A stretch of 64,000 nt of DNA from Lineolata rhizophorae (GCA_010093515.1 MU001680.1:408735-472734), one strand, 5' to 3'; positions 11,109 to 22,786 are shown, counted from the first letter of the stretch. Numbers and translations are program-made. Notes: generated from the letters alone by a model not told the origin.

Positions 11109-13295
11109 AGAATGACTGTTCAAAAACCAAAGCAACACAGCGGGAGTTTAGTCGGGTGATGGGTGGGTTGTCTGAAGGGAAGCATCGTTGTTCGGAGTTT
11201 TTCGGGCGGAAATTGAAATTTGGATAAACCTCCGAGTTGACGTTCCCGCAAACTAGATGACGAAACTAGATTTGTCGAGTCATTCTTTTTTTTTTGCGAG
11301 CGTTCTCAGCTTATCCAAGTGAAGACTTTAATTCTATGTGATTGGGCATATCCGCTTTTCTGAAGATTCCGCCGCTGCACGGCACATTCCCTTTTATCTG
11401 TACAGTAGCTTTTTAATTCCCTTGAAGAAATTTCGAATCCTTTGCCTTAACATGCCACTATGACTTTTTCTGAGGCAACTACCTAGCTCTTCATGAGAGT
11501 CGTTAAGCTACACGGGTGTCACGGTAATGATGCTGCGTACTTGGCGCAGAGACGCTCGCGTCGGTCAGCAGTTGGCGCAGAATAGAATGCGCAGCGACCC
11601 ATGCAGAGCGTAAGGGCGGCTCAGATTGGTCTTTGCTTTTCAACGTCATTTTGTTTTAGCTCTGTTATCGCCAGCCTAGCAAAAGAACTGATCCTTTAAC
11701 AAATGTACGATCGCTTCAGCTTAAATGCCAAGCTAATCTGCAGGATTTGGGCTGGCAAATGGCAATCTGGCCATGTTCCCGCGTTGCTTCTCCATTTGTT
11801 GTTTTTCGTTTAAGGCGAGCCGCTCACAAACTTGCTGATAATAGATACGCAGGCGCGGAGCACTTCATGCAGAAGCTGAGAATTGCTTTTTCGGGACGAT
11901 CTGTACCCCAATAAACCGGCGAAAGCCAAGCATTCGAGGCATTCTCCGAGTCAAGGGCGGGAAACGTGCGCGACGGAGATCAGCGCCCTGCTATATCCAT
12001 TGCGGGCATAAGTGCTCTTCGAAAGTTCCCGTTTCTGCTTCCCGTTCGAAACACTATTTACGTCACTAACGGCCGTGGCCGCAGTAGTGCCCATGGACAA
12101 ATGGAGATCTGATCTCGCTCTTCGAGCCGTGCGCGATCGGCCCAACGACGGAGCTCCGCAATGTCGCTCGAGGAATGGAGAGCTGCTAAGACAAAGGAAA
12201 GCTTCCCGCCAGGCCACGCCGGCGCCAGGGAGCTTATCAGTTGCGTGCGAGACTTTTCGGAGGGGGTGTCCCGCCTCCCCGTGAGAAGTATGGACGAGCT
12301 GCAGAGCTCCGCCTTGGCACTTTTTCTTCCTTTTTGGTCCCCGAAATCAACACCACACCACACATGATGTACGACGGTCTTCAGCTGGCGCCCGGCGCGC
12401 CCCGCCGCAGTAGGGCTAGCGTAGCGCAGCCGAGCGCAGGCTCCCGGGGTGGAAGCGAGCGCCACAGAGGCACAGAGGGTCAGCTTGAGCTCGAGGGCCG
12501 GCTGGCGGGTGGTGAGCGAGCTGGCGACCGGCGAGCGAGTTGGCGGGTCGCAGGTGAGCGACCGAGCGAGGTGCTCCATTATGCAAGCCATCCTGCAAAG
12601 CCACACGACGCGTGATTTTCAACTCGCGCTCGTCCGACGAGGACAGAGCGAGGAAAGCTTCTCGACACGAAGCTGCAGACTCAGTAGGTAACTTGCGCTC
12701 ACTATCAGTTCGGCCGTCAGCCTGGGACGCTGGGGCATAGGAGCAGATCGTACCCTGTTTGGGCGCGCATGGTGATTGTGGTTGTGATGCGACTATGACA
12801 TCGGAATTGCGATTGCCATGGCCTTCAATTGTACCGTATGCGCCCCCCCAAAAAAAGGATCTGCTACAACAACACTAGGAGAGGGATGTATTTACTGCTT
12901 TTGAAAATTTTTGGCCATCAGAAACTCTCATATATCAAATGACGCGTCAACCATATGAGGAATTTTGGCGATCGGCTGTGACCACCGCACAGCGTACGAA
13001 GTACTGAATCCATTTCACAGCTCGACATGTTATTTCGCGTCTTATGTCCTAGATAGTAGGCGCATGGCGTTAATGAAATTACTGAAACAATTAATGGTGC
13101 TGCATCCGGCCTGTATTTAGGTTCTATAGGTATTGGAAATGTCGAATGAGATAGTTAGTTGCCAAGAATATTTGAGCAAACCATGAACTTTTCTTCATCG
13201 AACTTATTGGGGAATTTAGCAGAGTCAAAGTTGCATAGTATAATTTTTGGAAATATATTTTACTTGAACGGCTGAAGCTTCCACAATTCATGGTT
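11109..13295. other. Intergenic region between the ammonium permease and tRNA-Ala
   Basis: About 2.2 kb without a supported gene. It begins with the permease 3' UTR (AT-rich to about 11480). The 12000-12700 segment opens several short frames on both strands, but their translations have no recognisable domain and no splice-consistent extension. From about 12830 the DNA becomes AT-rich up to the tRNA. No repeat or mobile element was seen. Confidence 0.5.
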
Positions 13296-13398
13296 GGGCG
13301 CATGGTTTAGTGGTATAATTTTCCCTTAGCATTAAACTTGCACTACAAGTGCGAAGCTCAAGTGGGAAAGGTCCTGGGTTCGATTCCCAGTGCGTCCA
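13296..13398 (+). tRNA. tRNA-Ala (anticodon AGC) with a 31-nt intron
   Basis: Full cloverleaf. The acceptor stem pairs GGGCGCA (13296-13302) with TGCGTCC (13391-13397), leaving A73 at 13398. The third pair is G3:U70, the main identity element for alanyl-tRNA synthetase. The anticodon stem pairs TTCCC with GGGAA, enclosing loop TTAGCAT with anticodon AGC (13328-13330). An intron at 13332-13362 interrupts the loop one base 3' of the anticodon, the standard place for eukaryotic tRNA introns. The mature tRNA is 72 nt without CCA. The internal A box (TGGTTTAGTGG) and B box (GGTTCGATTCC) are present, and a run of six T follows at once as Pol III terminator. Confidence 0.93.
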
Positions 13399-13407
13399 AT
13401 TTTTTGC
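13399..13407 (+). terminator. Pol III oligo-T terminator of the tRNA
   Basis: A run of six T residues starts two bases after the tRNA discriminator base, the usual RNA polymerase III stop. Confidence 0.7.
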
Positions 13408-13851
13408 TGCCTTTCCATCCGTATGTAGCTTTAAAATCTCATGATGGGTGGCTGTATCCTTTTATGCATGGGGTTGAGGTTTATTGACCAAGCAATCGAA
13501 TTTCAGGTTGCACAATAGGTCACGTGATTCTCAATGGCCTTATTGAATTAATGTATATATCCGGTGGTTGCCACTGCTATTATCCAGGATTCCAAATCTT
13601 TGAACGATGGTTGAGTTTTACCAAGCATCATTTAACATTGCTCAAGTACAGCTTTTGTGGGTTCATGCTATCTATCACTAGATTGCATGCAATGATGCGT
13701 AGTAGATAAATAAATAGTTCAACTCCACACTTTCCACGACTATTAATTTGAATCTTGTTATATATGCAATATACGTATGTACATTTATTGGATAACAATA
13801 ACCGCTATGGGCCTAACATTGAGATGGTCCTATCTACCACCAACATCAGCA
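13408..13851. other. Spacer between tRNA-Ala and the PTH11-like receptor
   Basis: AT-rich, 444 bp. It probably holds the 3' UTR of the minus-strand receptor gene. Nothing else was recognised. Confidence 0.4.
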
Positions 13852-15465
13852 TCACACCATGGCCCGGATTCGAACCTCTTTCATGCCAGCACCACTGCTA
13901 GGGTTACTCATAAAGTCGTCTTCATCCTTCGGCGGCACTGGTGGTCCATTACCTCCACGGTTGTTCGTGTCGTACATCTCTGCAGTTCCGGAGTAGTCTT
14001 GATTAGGGTCTGGCCCAAATCGCGAAGGTCTCCAGCTCTGCAGTGCCTCTTCTTGTTGTTTCGAGAGGGACATCGATACCGTCATTTCTTGAGTTCGCTC
14101 GCAATCGGGTGTTTCGTCTTTACGGCGCAGCATCCACCGGTCGCTGCGCACTGAGCCCTTGACCGAACGAAGCGACCCTTTAACCGACGACAGTGAGTTA
14201 TTGAACGACTCCGCAATATTGCCACGCCCGTGATAGATGTGTCTAGTGCGGTTGGATAGGCTTGTTACGTATTTGCCGCAACATTCGGCCAGATCGCCGC
14301 CATATCGACAGATGAAGACTTTCAATGCGGGCGCCGATGCGCATATCATAGCAAGTTGGCACTCCGCATGGGAACAGCAGAACAGGTTAAACCCAAGCCC
14401 TAGACCACGTAAGCATTAATTTACGCATTGTAAAGGGAATCCGCGGCCATACATGTAGCATCGGCATTACTAAAAGCCGCCAGACGGTATAGCATAACGG
14501 TGCGAATGATCCCGGCCATGACAACCCTAGACTTGTTAGTAGGTTTAGTTTAGCAGAAAATGATGTTGACTTACAGGAATCCGCACGAAAATATGGAAAA
14601 GAGACCAATTTTTTGCTTCAAAGGCATCTGTAGCCGCCAAAGCAATGCTGCAAGCAGCAAGAGAGCGTAAAGATCCGAGAGCACACTCAGTGATCCCAAC
14701 ATGGCCCAAGAAACCTTCTCGTTGGCACAGGTGAATGTTTTGGTGTATGAAAAACTGAGCGACTCCCAGAAAGCCGCCGGAGGAGTGCAAGAAAAGATGA
14801 TTACGAAGAAGAATGAGATGAAGTAGAGGGCCGTGAAAACAATCCCGCCTTGGTTAAGCCGAACCCAAATCTTACTACAGCCTCCTTCAATCACGCGATG
14901 ATAAAAAAGCAGGATAGATATCTTTGTGCAGCATGAGCTGAAAAGGAATGCGAGCTCGCTAAGCCATGCCATCTGCTTTTTAATTAGTATCGGCCCTCTA
15001 AGGGTGAGGAAGCATTTTCATTAATCCGTACCAGACCTGCTTTCGGATATAAACTTAAAGGGTTGTCCCACGTATGTCGATCAAATCCATATTCGATGGT
15101 TCCTATATGTGTTAGCAATGTTATCTAGCACGACGGATTCTCTGACTTGCCAATAAGAACCACGATGGTCAAAAAGCAACCAAAAAACTAGAGAAGTGTT
15201 AACGACCAGGTTCTAGAGGAGCTTGAAGTTTGCCGTAACGTACCCAGGCGAATACAATTAGCAGATCATCTAAACCAAGAACACCCGCATGTTTCCGAAA
15301 TCGAACCCACAGCCTAGCCAAAAGCAACAGTGTGGTCAAAGTCCAAAGAAAAATAGCGTAACCAGGAAACCATGAGCGCGTCTCTGGGTTTTCATAGTTC
15401 GGAGTTGGCCAGCTCAGGAAAACGGCTGGATCAAGGTCATGAATACCGGTTCCACTTGGCGCCAT
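13852..15465 (-). CDS. PTH11-like integral membrane receptor (fungal rhodopsin-like domain)
   Basis: 449-aa seven-span membrane protein of the fungal SAT4/PTH11 class. Exons on the minus strand: 15465-15244, 15187-15151, 15102-15032, 14972-14575, 14526-14453, 14399-13852. The frame closes through all five joins. Family landmarks appear in order: NPETRSWFPGYAIFLWTLTT, ARLWVRFRKHAGVLGLDD, then AGL joined to MAWLSELAFLFSSCCTKISI, FYHRV, AGIIRTVMLYRL, DATW, and ECQLAMICASAPALKVF. The C-terminal 130 residues are hydrophilic (Ser, Arg, Pro) and probably cytoplasmic. No CFEM cysteine domain precedes the membrane part. The second intron uses a GC donor (GCAAGT). Start at 15465 rather than 15606 because the family-like sequence begins there. 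PTH11 founder proteins sense surfaces in plant pathogens; the ligand here is unknown. Confidence 0.9.
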
Positions 15466-18273
15466 AATATGCACGACTGCCACTGTGCGTTTTACGACAC
15501 CTGAAGAGCCCGAGCCTGGCGTTGCGGCTTCACCGTGCTCAGAAGACGATTGGGACAAAATGAAGGAATATGAAGAGATTGTGGTGCACAAGCGAACTTG
15601 GTGCACTTTTCTATCAGAGGTTGTCGGAGAACACCGTAAGACCTGGACTTATAGCTCATTTCAGTGCAAGGTGTATTGCCACAATACGTAGATCGGATCA
15701 TGTTGCCTTGAAAGAGCTGCACAGTGAAGTCCAGACTGCAAGAATCGGTCAGGTTGCGGTGCATCGAATTGTCGTGCCAAGCCTGGCCGCCACCGGATAA
15801 TAATGTTTCGTATTATAGCTCGTCTGGCCCATCGCCCAAGTAGGCAGGCTGGGGAAGACTACGGCTGCAACTGACAGTGGGTTCGCTGCAAGCACTGCAG
15901 CCCGGAAACTCAACCCTCGCCACAGGTATATGGCCCGTGCTGCACAGGTTTCTACAACTCATTCCCCAGTCAGTTGGTCTTTGGCACTTCGGCAAGAGTC
16001 AAATATGTCTTGCCTTATTTCAAATGCCAGCATATCCCAAGCTGAGATAACGTATAGAGCAGTGCCAGAAGCAAATCATGTGGCGTTAGGGTGCACAAGA
16101 TTCGTTGGTTAGCGACTGACGGTAGAGGGGTGGATCTTGACAAGGGACACGGCAGGAGAAAGGGTAGGACAAGGCAGATGCAACACAGAAAGGAGTGTGG
16201 CCACGTCCACGTGGAGAGCGGCTTGAGCGGATAAATCGTCGTACTACGCACGCGGTGGAAGCCGGCTTGTTTTCCAAGCTGGCCCAATTGGAAAGTATCT
16301 CTTGTGTCAAAGCCGGCAGTTGAACCGAGAGAAGACCCACCCGAACGACGTAAATTGCAATCATTTTGAAAATCCTGGATCGACGCGGCCGTTGATCCGT
16401 GGGGAATAAATTTATGTCGGCTAACTTCTAGACGTGCAGTCCGCAACTCGGAGCCGAGATATTGAGAGCACTGGCCGCCCTGAATCTACCCCCTTTCGGG
16501 AGCTATTCCTAAGAAGGCAAAGCCCAAACTTTATTGGTGTTTAACTCGGTGAAACAGCAACGGTCCGCGCTACATGAGACGACAACAGCGTCTACCGATC
16601 CCTAGAAGAGATCTGCAGCCACGTGCCGCTAACACCAGTTGAGTTCGGAACGTGGACGGCGATTGTCTCTCGCTTCCGCACTCTGGTCTCGCGACAGCGC
16701 CTCTTCTCTACGGAGGACTTACACCTGCGGTAACTGTCCGACTAACTCTCAAGCAAAACTGCAGAAATTAACGACGCTTGCAGCACGCCAAAACTGCTGA
16801 AATTTCCTGGTTAGAGGATAGCATAGCCGCATGCCTAGACGCTAGCGTCGTGCCTAGAGCGGCTTCATCGTCCCCGGTTCCTGCTTCCGAAGGGGCTCGT
16901 GATCCAAATCTCCACACGCCTGCATCTACCAAAATCGACATCCTTGAACAGCACACGGCAAACGGTGAAATCCGCGAGCTTTCTTGCTCCAGAACCCTGT
17001 ACGACCGTGGAGGCGTCAGCATGATAACCGGCGAAGCTATAGGCGCGCTAAGTACCTACCTAAGGTAAGCAGGTACCTTGTGATTGTCAATGGGAATATC
17101 AAAACGCGGGGTGGAACATGCCTCCTGCTAGGTGTCTGCCCGGTGTCTTGGTCCTTACAGCATCTGCATTGTCAAAAACTGCCGGCCCTCCATTTAACCG
17201 TTCTACCCTCTGCCGCCTCTGCTCCGACCCGGAAAATCGCAAGGCACGTCCTGGGATCGATTTGCCATCTTGGACCGTAGCACATAAGACACGCTACTTC
17301 GTCCGCAACGCGATGCGGTCAACCGAGTTACCGGTTTGCGTGAGCCCTGCATGCGCACCTCAAATGCCCTGCTTTGCTTCAACCAGGGACGTGAGGTATG
17401 GCCGGGCATATATCTCCACTGCAGACAAGGATTTTGACCTTGTCCATATGCAATAGTAGCAACTTCTATTGCCTCTAAGTCACGCCAATGCAATGTTTTG
17501 CACATACGGAGTATACGAATATGAATTCATGTTCCACCCAACGTTAGGCTGAAGAAGTGTTCAACGTGATGTATTGTCATGCAAGAATTGGACTCACCAG
17601 CATTTCCTAGGACGGATAATATTGCACTGACTAGAAATGAGCGAAAACAAAAGCACCTTGGTGATATAGATACCAATGCCTTTCAATATCCGTTGAGAAA
17701 TAATTTGCTGTCGACTCAGCCAGTCATTAGTGGCATCTGCGTATTGCTGGTCCCTTATAAGATAGTGCTTATATTCGGGACCAAAATTTGCGCTTGCAAT
17801 ATTTGGTATGCAAATTCCTTTACTTAACGTTGTCGATATCAAGGCAATTTCGATTGTCAAAGTGTTGATACTCTATACATCCTCTGTAAAGATGCAAAAT
17901 GCTAGTCTAAGTAAAAAGCTAGAGTGAAGTGTCTCTCCATAAATGATTCTTGTGCGGAGGACAAACTCGTGAGAGATTTTGAGGTGCATTATTATTGGAA
18001 GAAGCTACGGTAGTGAGCGAAAGTATGGACCAACCTCTGAACCAATACAGTAACGTAAGCGAGCCCAGGCACTCTACCTAATTACAATCTGACAAAGTCG
18101 ATTTGTGGGGTAAGGCTGATAAGATGAAAATTCGTGATCACGTGGCGATAAGCAGAGCTGCGGCTCCACGAAGCTTGGGCCGCTTCATGGTCCATGAAAC
18201 TAGCCGACCTCATCCGCGCCGGCCTTCCAACGCCTTCGTCCATCGAGTCAGTGCCAAAAGGCAGGAAGCAGCC
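15466..18273. other. Divergent spacer between the receptor and AP-2 sigma genes
   Basis: 2.8 kb. The part next to the receptor (15466-16400) has mixed composition. Between 16450 and 17500 short open frames occur, but none has a domain, good start or splice partners. From about 17500 to 18100 the DNA is AT-rich. No repeat family, tRNA or 5S gene was recognised. It must contain both promoters. Confidence 0.45.
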
Positions 18274-19053
18274 ATGGTCCTTTCTTTCATCCTCATTCAG
18301 AATCGACAGTATGCTCAGATTCCTCTATTGCTCCTCGAAATTAGGGCCCCTAAATGTCATGGTCTACAGCTAACTTAAGCATCAAGGGGCAAGACGAGAT
18401 TGGCGAAGTGGTACGTTCCGTACAGCGTGAGTGGTCCCCGAGACATCCTTCGCGCTCAAGGGATACTGATGTTTGTTGCAAATCAGGATGAGGAGAAGGT
18501 AAAGCTGAAGGGCGAGGTACGCTTCATCCGGCCTTTTGTTCCCCCCGGAAATTCGCGAACAAGACGGCGTGAAATTCGAACTCCCAACGATCGGCCAGAT
18601 ACTTAAGACTTGGGGCTCATACGCGTCGCCTATTCATCCAGGTCCACCGCTTAATTGCGCCAAGGGATCAAAAACATCAATCCAACTTCGTCGAATTTCG
18701 CCACACTTCGAAAATCGTCTATAGGCGCTACGCTGGGCTGTTTTTCTGTGCCTGCGTCGATACCAATGACAACGAACTCGCATACCTCGAGGCAATACAT
18801 TTCTTCGTTGAAGTTCTGGATGCTTTCTTTGGGAATGTATGCGAACTAGACCTGGTGTTTAATTTCTACAAGGTCGGTGTGTCCCAGCCACAGCCGAGAC
18901 TGTTTTGTATGCTCCCTTCTAAAGCACGCCACACTAATGTGTTTATTGAAGGTCTATGCGATTCTCGATGAGGTGTTCTTGGCGGGAGAAATAGAGGAGA
19001 CTAGTAAACAAGTCGTGCTAACACGGCTTGAACATCTGGACAAACTAGAATAA
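18274..19053 (+). CDS. APS2: AP-2 clathrin adaptor complex, sigma subunit
   Basis: 145-aa small subunit of the AP-2 adaptor that links clathrin to plasma-membrane cargo. The gene is cut into five exons: 18274-18308, 18387-18426, 18487-18516, 18642-18872, 18952-19053. The three leading exons are only 35, 40 and 30 nt. All joins hold frame and give the family sequence: [20 protein letters not shown], then [80 protein letters not shown] and a C-terminus ending [11 protein letters not shown]. Length equals that of other fungal AP-2 sigmas (142-145 aa). AP-1 sigma is excluded by VYRRYAG and the [14 protein letters not shown] block. Donors are GTATGC, GTGAGT, GTACGC and GTCGGT; the first acceptor is AAG. 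Confidence 0.95.
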
Positions 19054-19905
19054 ATCGGAGATAGAGCTTGAAGACTTGCACCTTCCGACACGCGGACCCA
19101 AGGTGGGCTTTGTGATAATGTATCGCGTAGGATTTTCCTTTCTACCTTTGAGCAGGGTTTGCGAATTTACGTCTTTCCGCTCGGGGCGTCTAGTAAAGGG
19201 GCCGTTAATGTCGCATCCGCAGGACGCTAGACACATTTTAGCATTAGAAATTATCTAGGAAAATCAACTACTAGAATTTAACATGCTACATGTTAGATCG
19301 TGTTTCTCGATTATATTACCTGTTTCGGTCTATCCACCCCTTTTCCAGTGGATTATAGGCGTAGGTTGGAAAAGGCATGTGCTGTTCTTGGCCTTCTGCA
19401 TCATTAGGTTCATGCCAGTTCTGTATTTCAAACCTATTTGGGACCAGTGGCAGGCACACCTGCATTAATGCATGGATTTTTTGCTAGTTTTACGGAGTGC
19501 AGAAATCATCATGATATCTCAGAGTCATTGAAGCAGTTCTTTTTGACACACTATTTATTGGAGTGACATCATAGGAAGGCGGGTATCCAATGCGCTAGCT
19601 AGGCCTGCGGCGGTTTGCTCTGAACCTGGAAGGTGCGACTGGTGGGCACCAGTGATCCCGAAGTGGAGCTGGGTGGCTAGGTACCTAAACCCTGAGGTGC
19701 CTCGGTAGTATTTGTTTACCTTCCCACGACTCGTCTTTTTCCTTCCCTTCTTCCACCACCTCCAACCTTTTTGAACAAGACATCCAGACTTGAAACACAC
19801 TCCACAAGGTGAGCTCGGCTTGCAAATCTGTTGTTAGTATTATGCTAATCACTTTATAGTTTCTCAAGCTCTTTGCTACATATTTGACGCCCCGCAACTC
19901 TAAAA
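19054..19905. other. Spacer and promoter upstream of the small basic nuclear protein
   Basis: AT-rich 3' flank of the AP-2 sigma gene to about 19560, then a CT-rich promoter stretch (about 19730-19780: cttcccttcttccaccacct) that leads into the next gene. A probable 5'-UTR intron is listed separately. No coding sequence was recognised. Confidence 0.5.
19809..19859 (+). other. Probable 5'-UTR intron of the downstream gene
   Basis: 51 nt with donor CAAG|GTGAGC, branch-like GCTAATC near the 3' end and acceptor TATAG. It ends 46 nt before the ATG at 19906. Composition and signals match the coding introns nearby. No transcript evidence is available here. Confidence 0.55.
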
Positions 19906-20561
19906 ATGGCGAGTCTTAGCGGAAACGCGGACCAGAATGATTCCCAGGCCACCACCCCGTCAAGCAAGGTCGTCTGGACGGATGCTGAAAAGGTGTGTTG
20001 CCATCAACATCGTATTCTTGGCAAGCAGATTCTAACACTTATTCCTAGATCGGCCTTCTAATGGCTGTAATCGAGAAACACTGTCCTATCTTTGACTGGA
20101 ACGGTGTTCCCTTGCCGGCCAACCGCACCCGAAAGGCGTGCATTAACACTGTCAGCGCCCTTCGCACAGCCTATCGCGCTGGTACTTTGGCCGTCACCGA
20201 GGGCGAAGGCGCGAAGTCTGAAGGTCCGACTCCTAAGCGCCGCAAGACCAACAAGAAGGCCGCCGAGGCAGCTGTTGCCGGCGACGATGGCGCCACCGAT
20301 TTGGTGCCTTTAACCCCAACACCTAGACGTCGCGGCGGTAAGCCGAAGCAAACTGCGGCAGTCAACAGCGAGGCAAATGCAGGACAGGCTCCCAAGGCGA
20401 CCCCAAAGAAGCGCAAGCTTGCTCAGGAGGAGAACGCTACTACTCCTCTTCTCAGCAAGGCGTCTGAGGGGGGGATCATGGAGTCTTCTGGCGCCGCAAA
20501 CGACGTCGGCAGCACTTCCGAATTTCAACAGCACGTGGATGCGCATCTTGATGTCATCTAG
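19906..20561 (+). CDS. Small basic nuclear protein of unknown function
   Basis: 199 aa from two exons, 19906-19992 and 20049-20561 (donor GTGTGT, acceptor CCTAG, phase 0). The N-terminal third (about residues 22-70: VVWTDAEKIGLLMAVIEKH, then NRTRKACINTVSALRTAY) looks like a compact helical domain of the short Myb/SANT-like kind seen in many small fungal proteins. The rest is disordered and strongly basic, with nuclear-localisation clusters PKRRKTNKK and PKKRKLA and a degenerate AT-hook (RRRGGKPK). It ends in an acidic-aliphatic tail. This suggests a chromatin-associated protein, but I do not recognise the family and give no function. A CT-rich promoter and a probable 5'-UTR intron precede it. 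Confidence 0.8.
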
Positions 20562-21015
20562 ATGTCTTGAGTAAATGCTCGAATTTGAGGTAAAACCTCA
20601 AATTGACTGAGGATATTGCTGTAGCCAACTTTGTCTGTGGGAAGCTCGGAAGTCAACTAGTGTTCGGGCGGCAAAAGCAGGCAGTTTGTTTGCTACTTCT
20701 TTTTCCTTTTCCTGTTTTTCTTTCCTTTTTTCGGGTAACCTTCACGAAAAAAGTGGAGAGGTTTTTATGTAGTGAACTTCAACTTGTCTGCTTACGCCTT
20801 CAACAGTGTGGGCTTGAGTTGGATGCCACAGAAATGAACAAAACACTTTGACATATGTTGGCCATGGATATTGCAAAGTGATCCTTTATTTTCACTGACC
20901 TACCATGACCAAATACCATACATTTAAAAATCGCTCCAAAACATTCTGGATACAATTTAGACCAGTTCAACCGAACCTAGTCCGCCATCACCGACGCCTT
21001 GGTGACTTCCTTCGT
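20562..21015. other. Convergent 3' spacer
   Basis: 454 bp between two convergent genes, AT-rich with T-runs (about 20697-20730). It should contain both 3' UTRs. Nothing else was seen. Confidence 0.5.
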
Positions 21016-22786
21016 TTACTCAAGGTCATCAGAGCTCGTCTTGTGTATAGTGGGACGAGTGCGTTTCTCTCCTGGAAGCCTTGCGCCCCATATACTTCCA
21101 CTTGGCTGCCCGCGCTCAGATGATGTTGCGGTAGTATTAAGGGAAGCACGGGACTTGTGGCTGTCTGATCTGTCGGAGTCTGTTTGCGAGGCAGAACTTA
21201 TCGATTGCGTATGCGATGGCCTTCGAGCGTGGCTTCCCGAACCTCGCTTGGGTGGATGGCCTGACGTGTCTGCGAACTGTATTAACATCTTCTACCAAAT
21301 GCAAGAAATAAGTGATGGTCCACGCCAGACGTACCAGGACTTTGCACATGAGGTCGACGCGATGGCGAAATGTTACCGCTGCTTTGTGCGTCATCAGTCT
21401 TTGGCTGGTGTTGGGGAGCTAACAGAGTGTCGCTGGTTGAGTCGTTTCTATATTGCTCTCTGGAAGGCCAGCGTCGAGGTGGACCCACACCTTGTATATG
21501 TCGGCGGTGTTCCTCGCTCCCATCTCTTTTGTTATGAGGGTCGAAGACTCTTTCCGGGGGTCCAAGGATATCAGAGTGATTGTCGCGATATTCCCTGGCA
21601 AATGAGGTCCTTCTGTTGTGGGTCGGAGAATTTTCAGGACGTGATGATCTACGTCCTGCGATAGTGGTCACAACAACGGTATCCGCACCGTCTGGAGACA
21701 TGGGTGCCGGAGAATAGACGCAAGGGGTGGACGGAGAAAGACTTCGATCTCTGTGATTGGCATGGCGTTCATCCGGTGGCCTTTCGCTCCCTACGGACGC
21801 TCTGGTCGACACTTCTGAAAGACTAGAACGGATGGTAGGTGCCACGGATTCATGGTTATCGTCACTAGTCGGCGATTCATCCAGTGGAGATGAGATATCA
21901 GCAGTCCCAGAAGAACGTGAGCTTATCATGCGGCGGTCGGAGACGGAAGCGCCTTGCCGGACCGGCCGTGTGTGTTGTTGTTGACTTTGTGTCTTCTGCA
22001 GCTCCGCGCGAGCTGTGCGCACTTCTGCCTCGACCACCCGTTTGATAGAGCTCTCGAGTTGGGCCAGTTCGTCTGAGCGCCCGACAAGTTCTTCCGTCGC
22101 ATGTGTGCCACTTCGGTATTCCAACTTCTTCACCTCATTGATATGTCTCGACAGTCTTCGCTCGGATGTTTTGACGAAGTAGAGCAAAAGTTTGCTTCAA
22201 AAGGTTAGCGGGCAACATGAATCAAACAAAGGTTGTAGTAAACGGTGGCGCCAACGGAAAGTACGCACATTTCTGATCTATCATCCTGCGATATTGCCTC
22301 GCCGGCGCATTGCCTTGACATCAATTCGTTCAATGCTTGGATATTGACGAAAAGGGTTATGGTCACTTTGATCGATGACAGCCGAGCCAGAAAGAATTTG
22401 ACTGAGCTCTTCTTGAAAAGCCACCGAAGATGGGCCAGGTAGCGAGGCAACGTTTCCGGTGTATAGATGGGATGTATATCTTGGACATCACTCAACAAGC
22501 TTTTGAGGTTATTGACCGTTTCGTTGCTGGTCACGACGAGCCTTCTCGCCAACCTTGCCTTGTCACTTTGCTGTCCCCATTCCGGGCTTCTGCTAGAACA
22601 TTTCTTAATGGTCTTAGAAAAGTCGCGAAGGATGGAGGCAAAGATGTATGTCTCCTCTGCCACCTCTTTGGTCTCCTGCCGAGCATATTTCAAAGTCTTG
22701 CAGCACTTCCTCAGCTTGCGGCTTAGATTCACGAGCTCGGTGGCAACTTGTAGGCAACTGAAAACAAGAGCAACAGCCTCAGCCAT
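21016..22786 (-). CDS. Protein with STAND-type N-terminal helical domain and disordered Ser-rich tail
   Basis: 543 aa from three exons: 22786-22269, 22194-21335, 21269-21016. Join 1 (GTGCGT ... TTGAAG) gives DDRSEIKLLLYFVKTSERR; join 2 (GTACGT ... TTCGCAG) gives VQSPDTSGHPPKRGSG. Both keep frame and remove internal stops. The start MAEAVALVFSCLQVATELVN and the following helices (about residues 1-215) resemble the fungal N-terminal domain found on NACHT/STAND NTPases and similar signalling proteins. Here no P-loop or repeat domain follows: a short coiled segment with Arg/Lys/Glu is followed by about 300 disordered residues rich in Ser, Arg, Pro and Asp. It may act as an adaptor or be a lone signalling module. 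The upstream part of the same frame (to 22981) is taken as 5' UTR. Exon 3 boundaries are less sure than exon 1. Confidence 0.72.

Noticed and set aside
13860-13880. GGATTCGAACC, another tRNA B-box look-alike
   Set aside because: It lies inside the C-terminal coding exon of the PTH11-like receptor and no cloverleaf forms.
21282-21345. Ending the STAND-N protein at the TAA at 21282 without a second intron
   Set aside because: A frame-consistent intron (21334-21270) joins to a further Ser-rich coding stretch ending at 21016. The shorter form remains a lesser possibility.
20999-21664. 221-aa frame on the + strand
   Set aside because: It lies antisense to the Ser/Arg-rich coding tail of the STAND-N gene, and has no domain.
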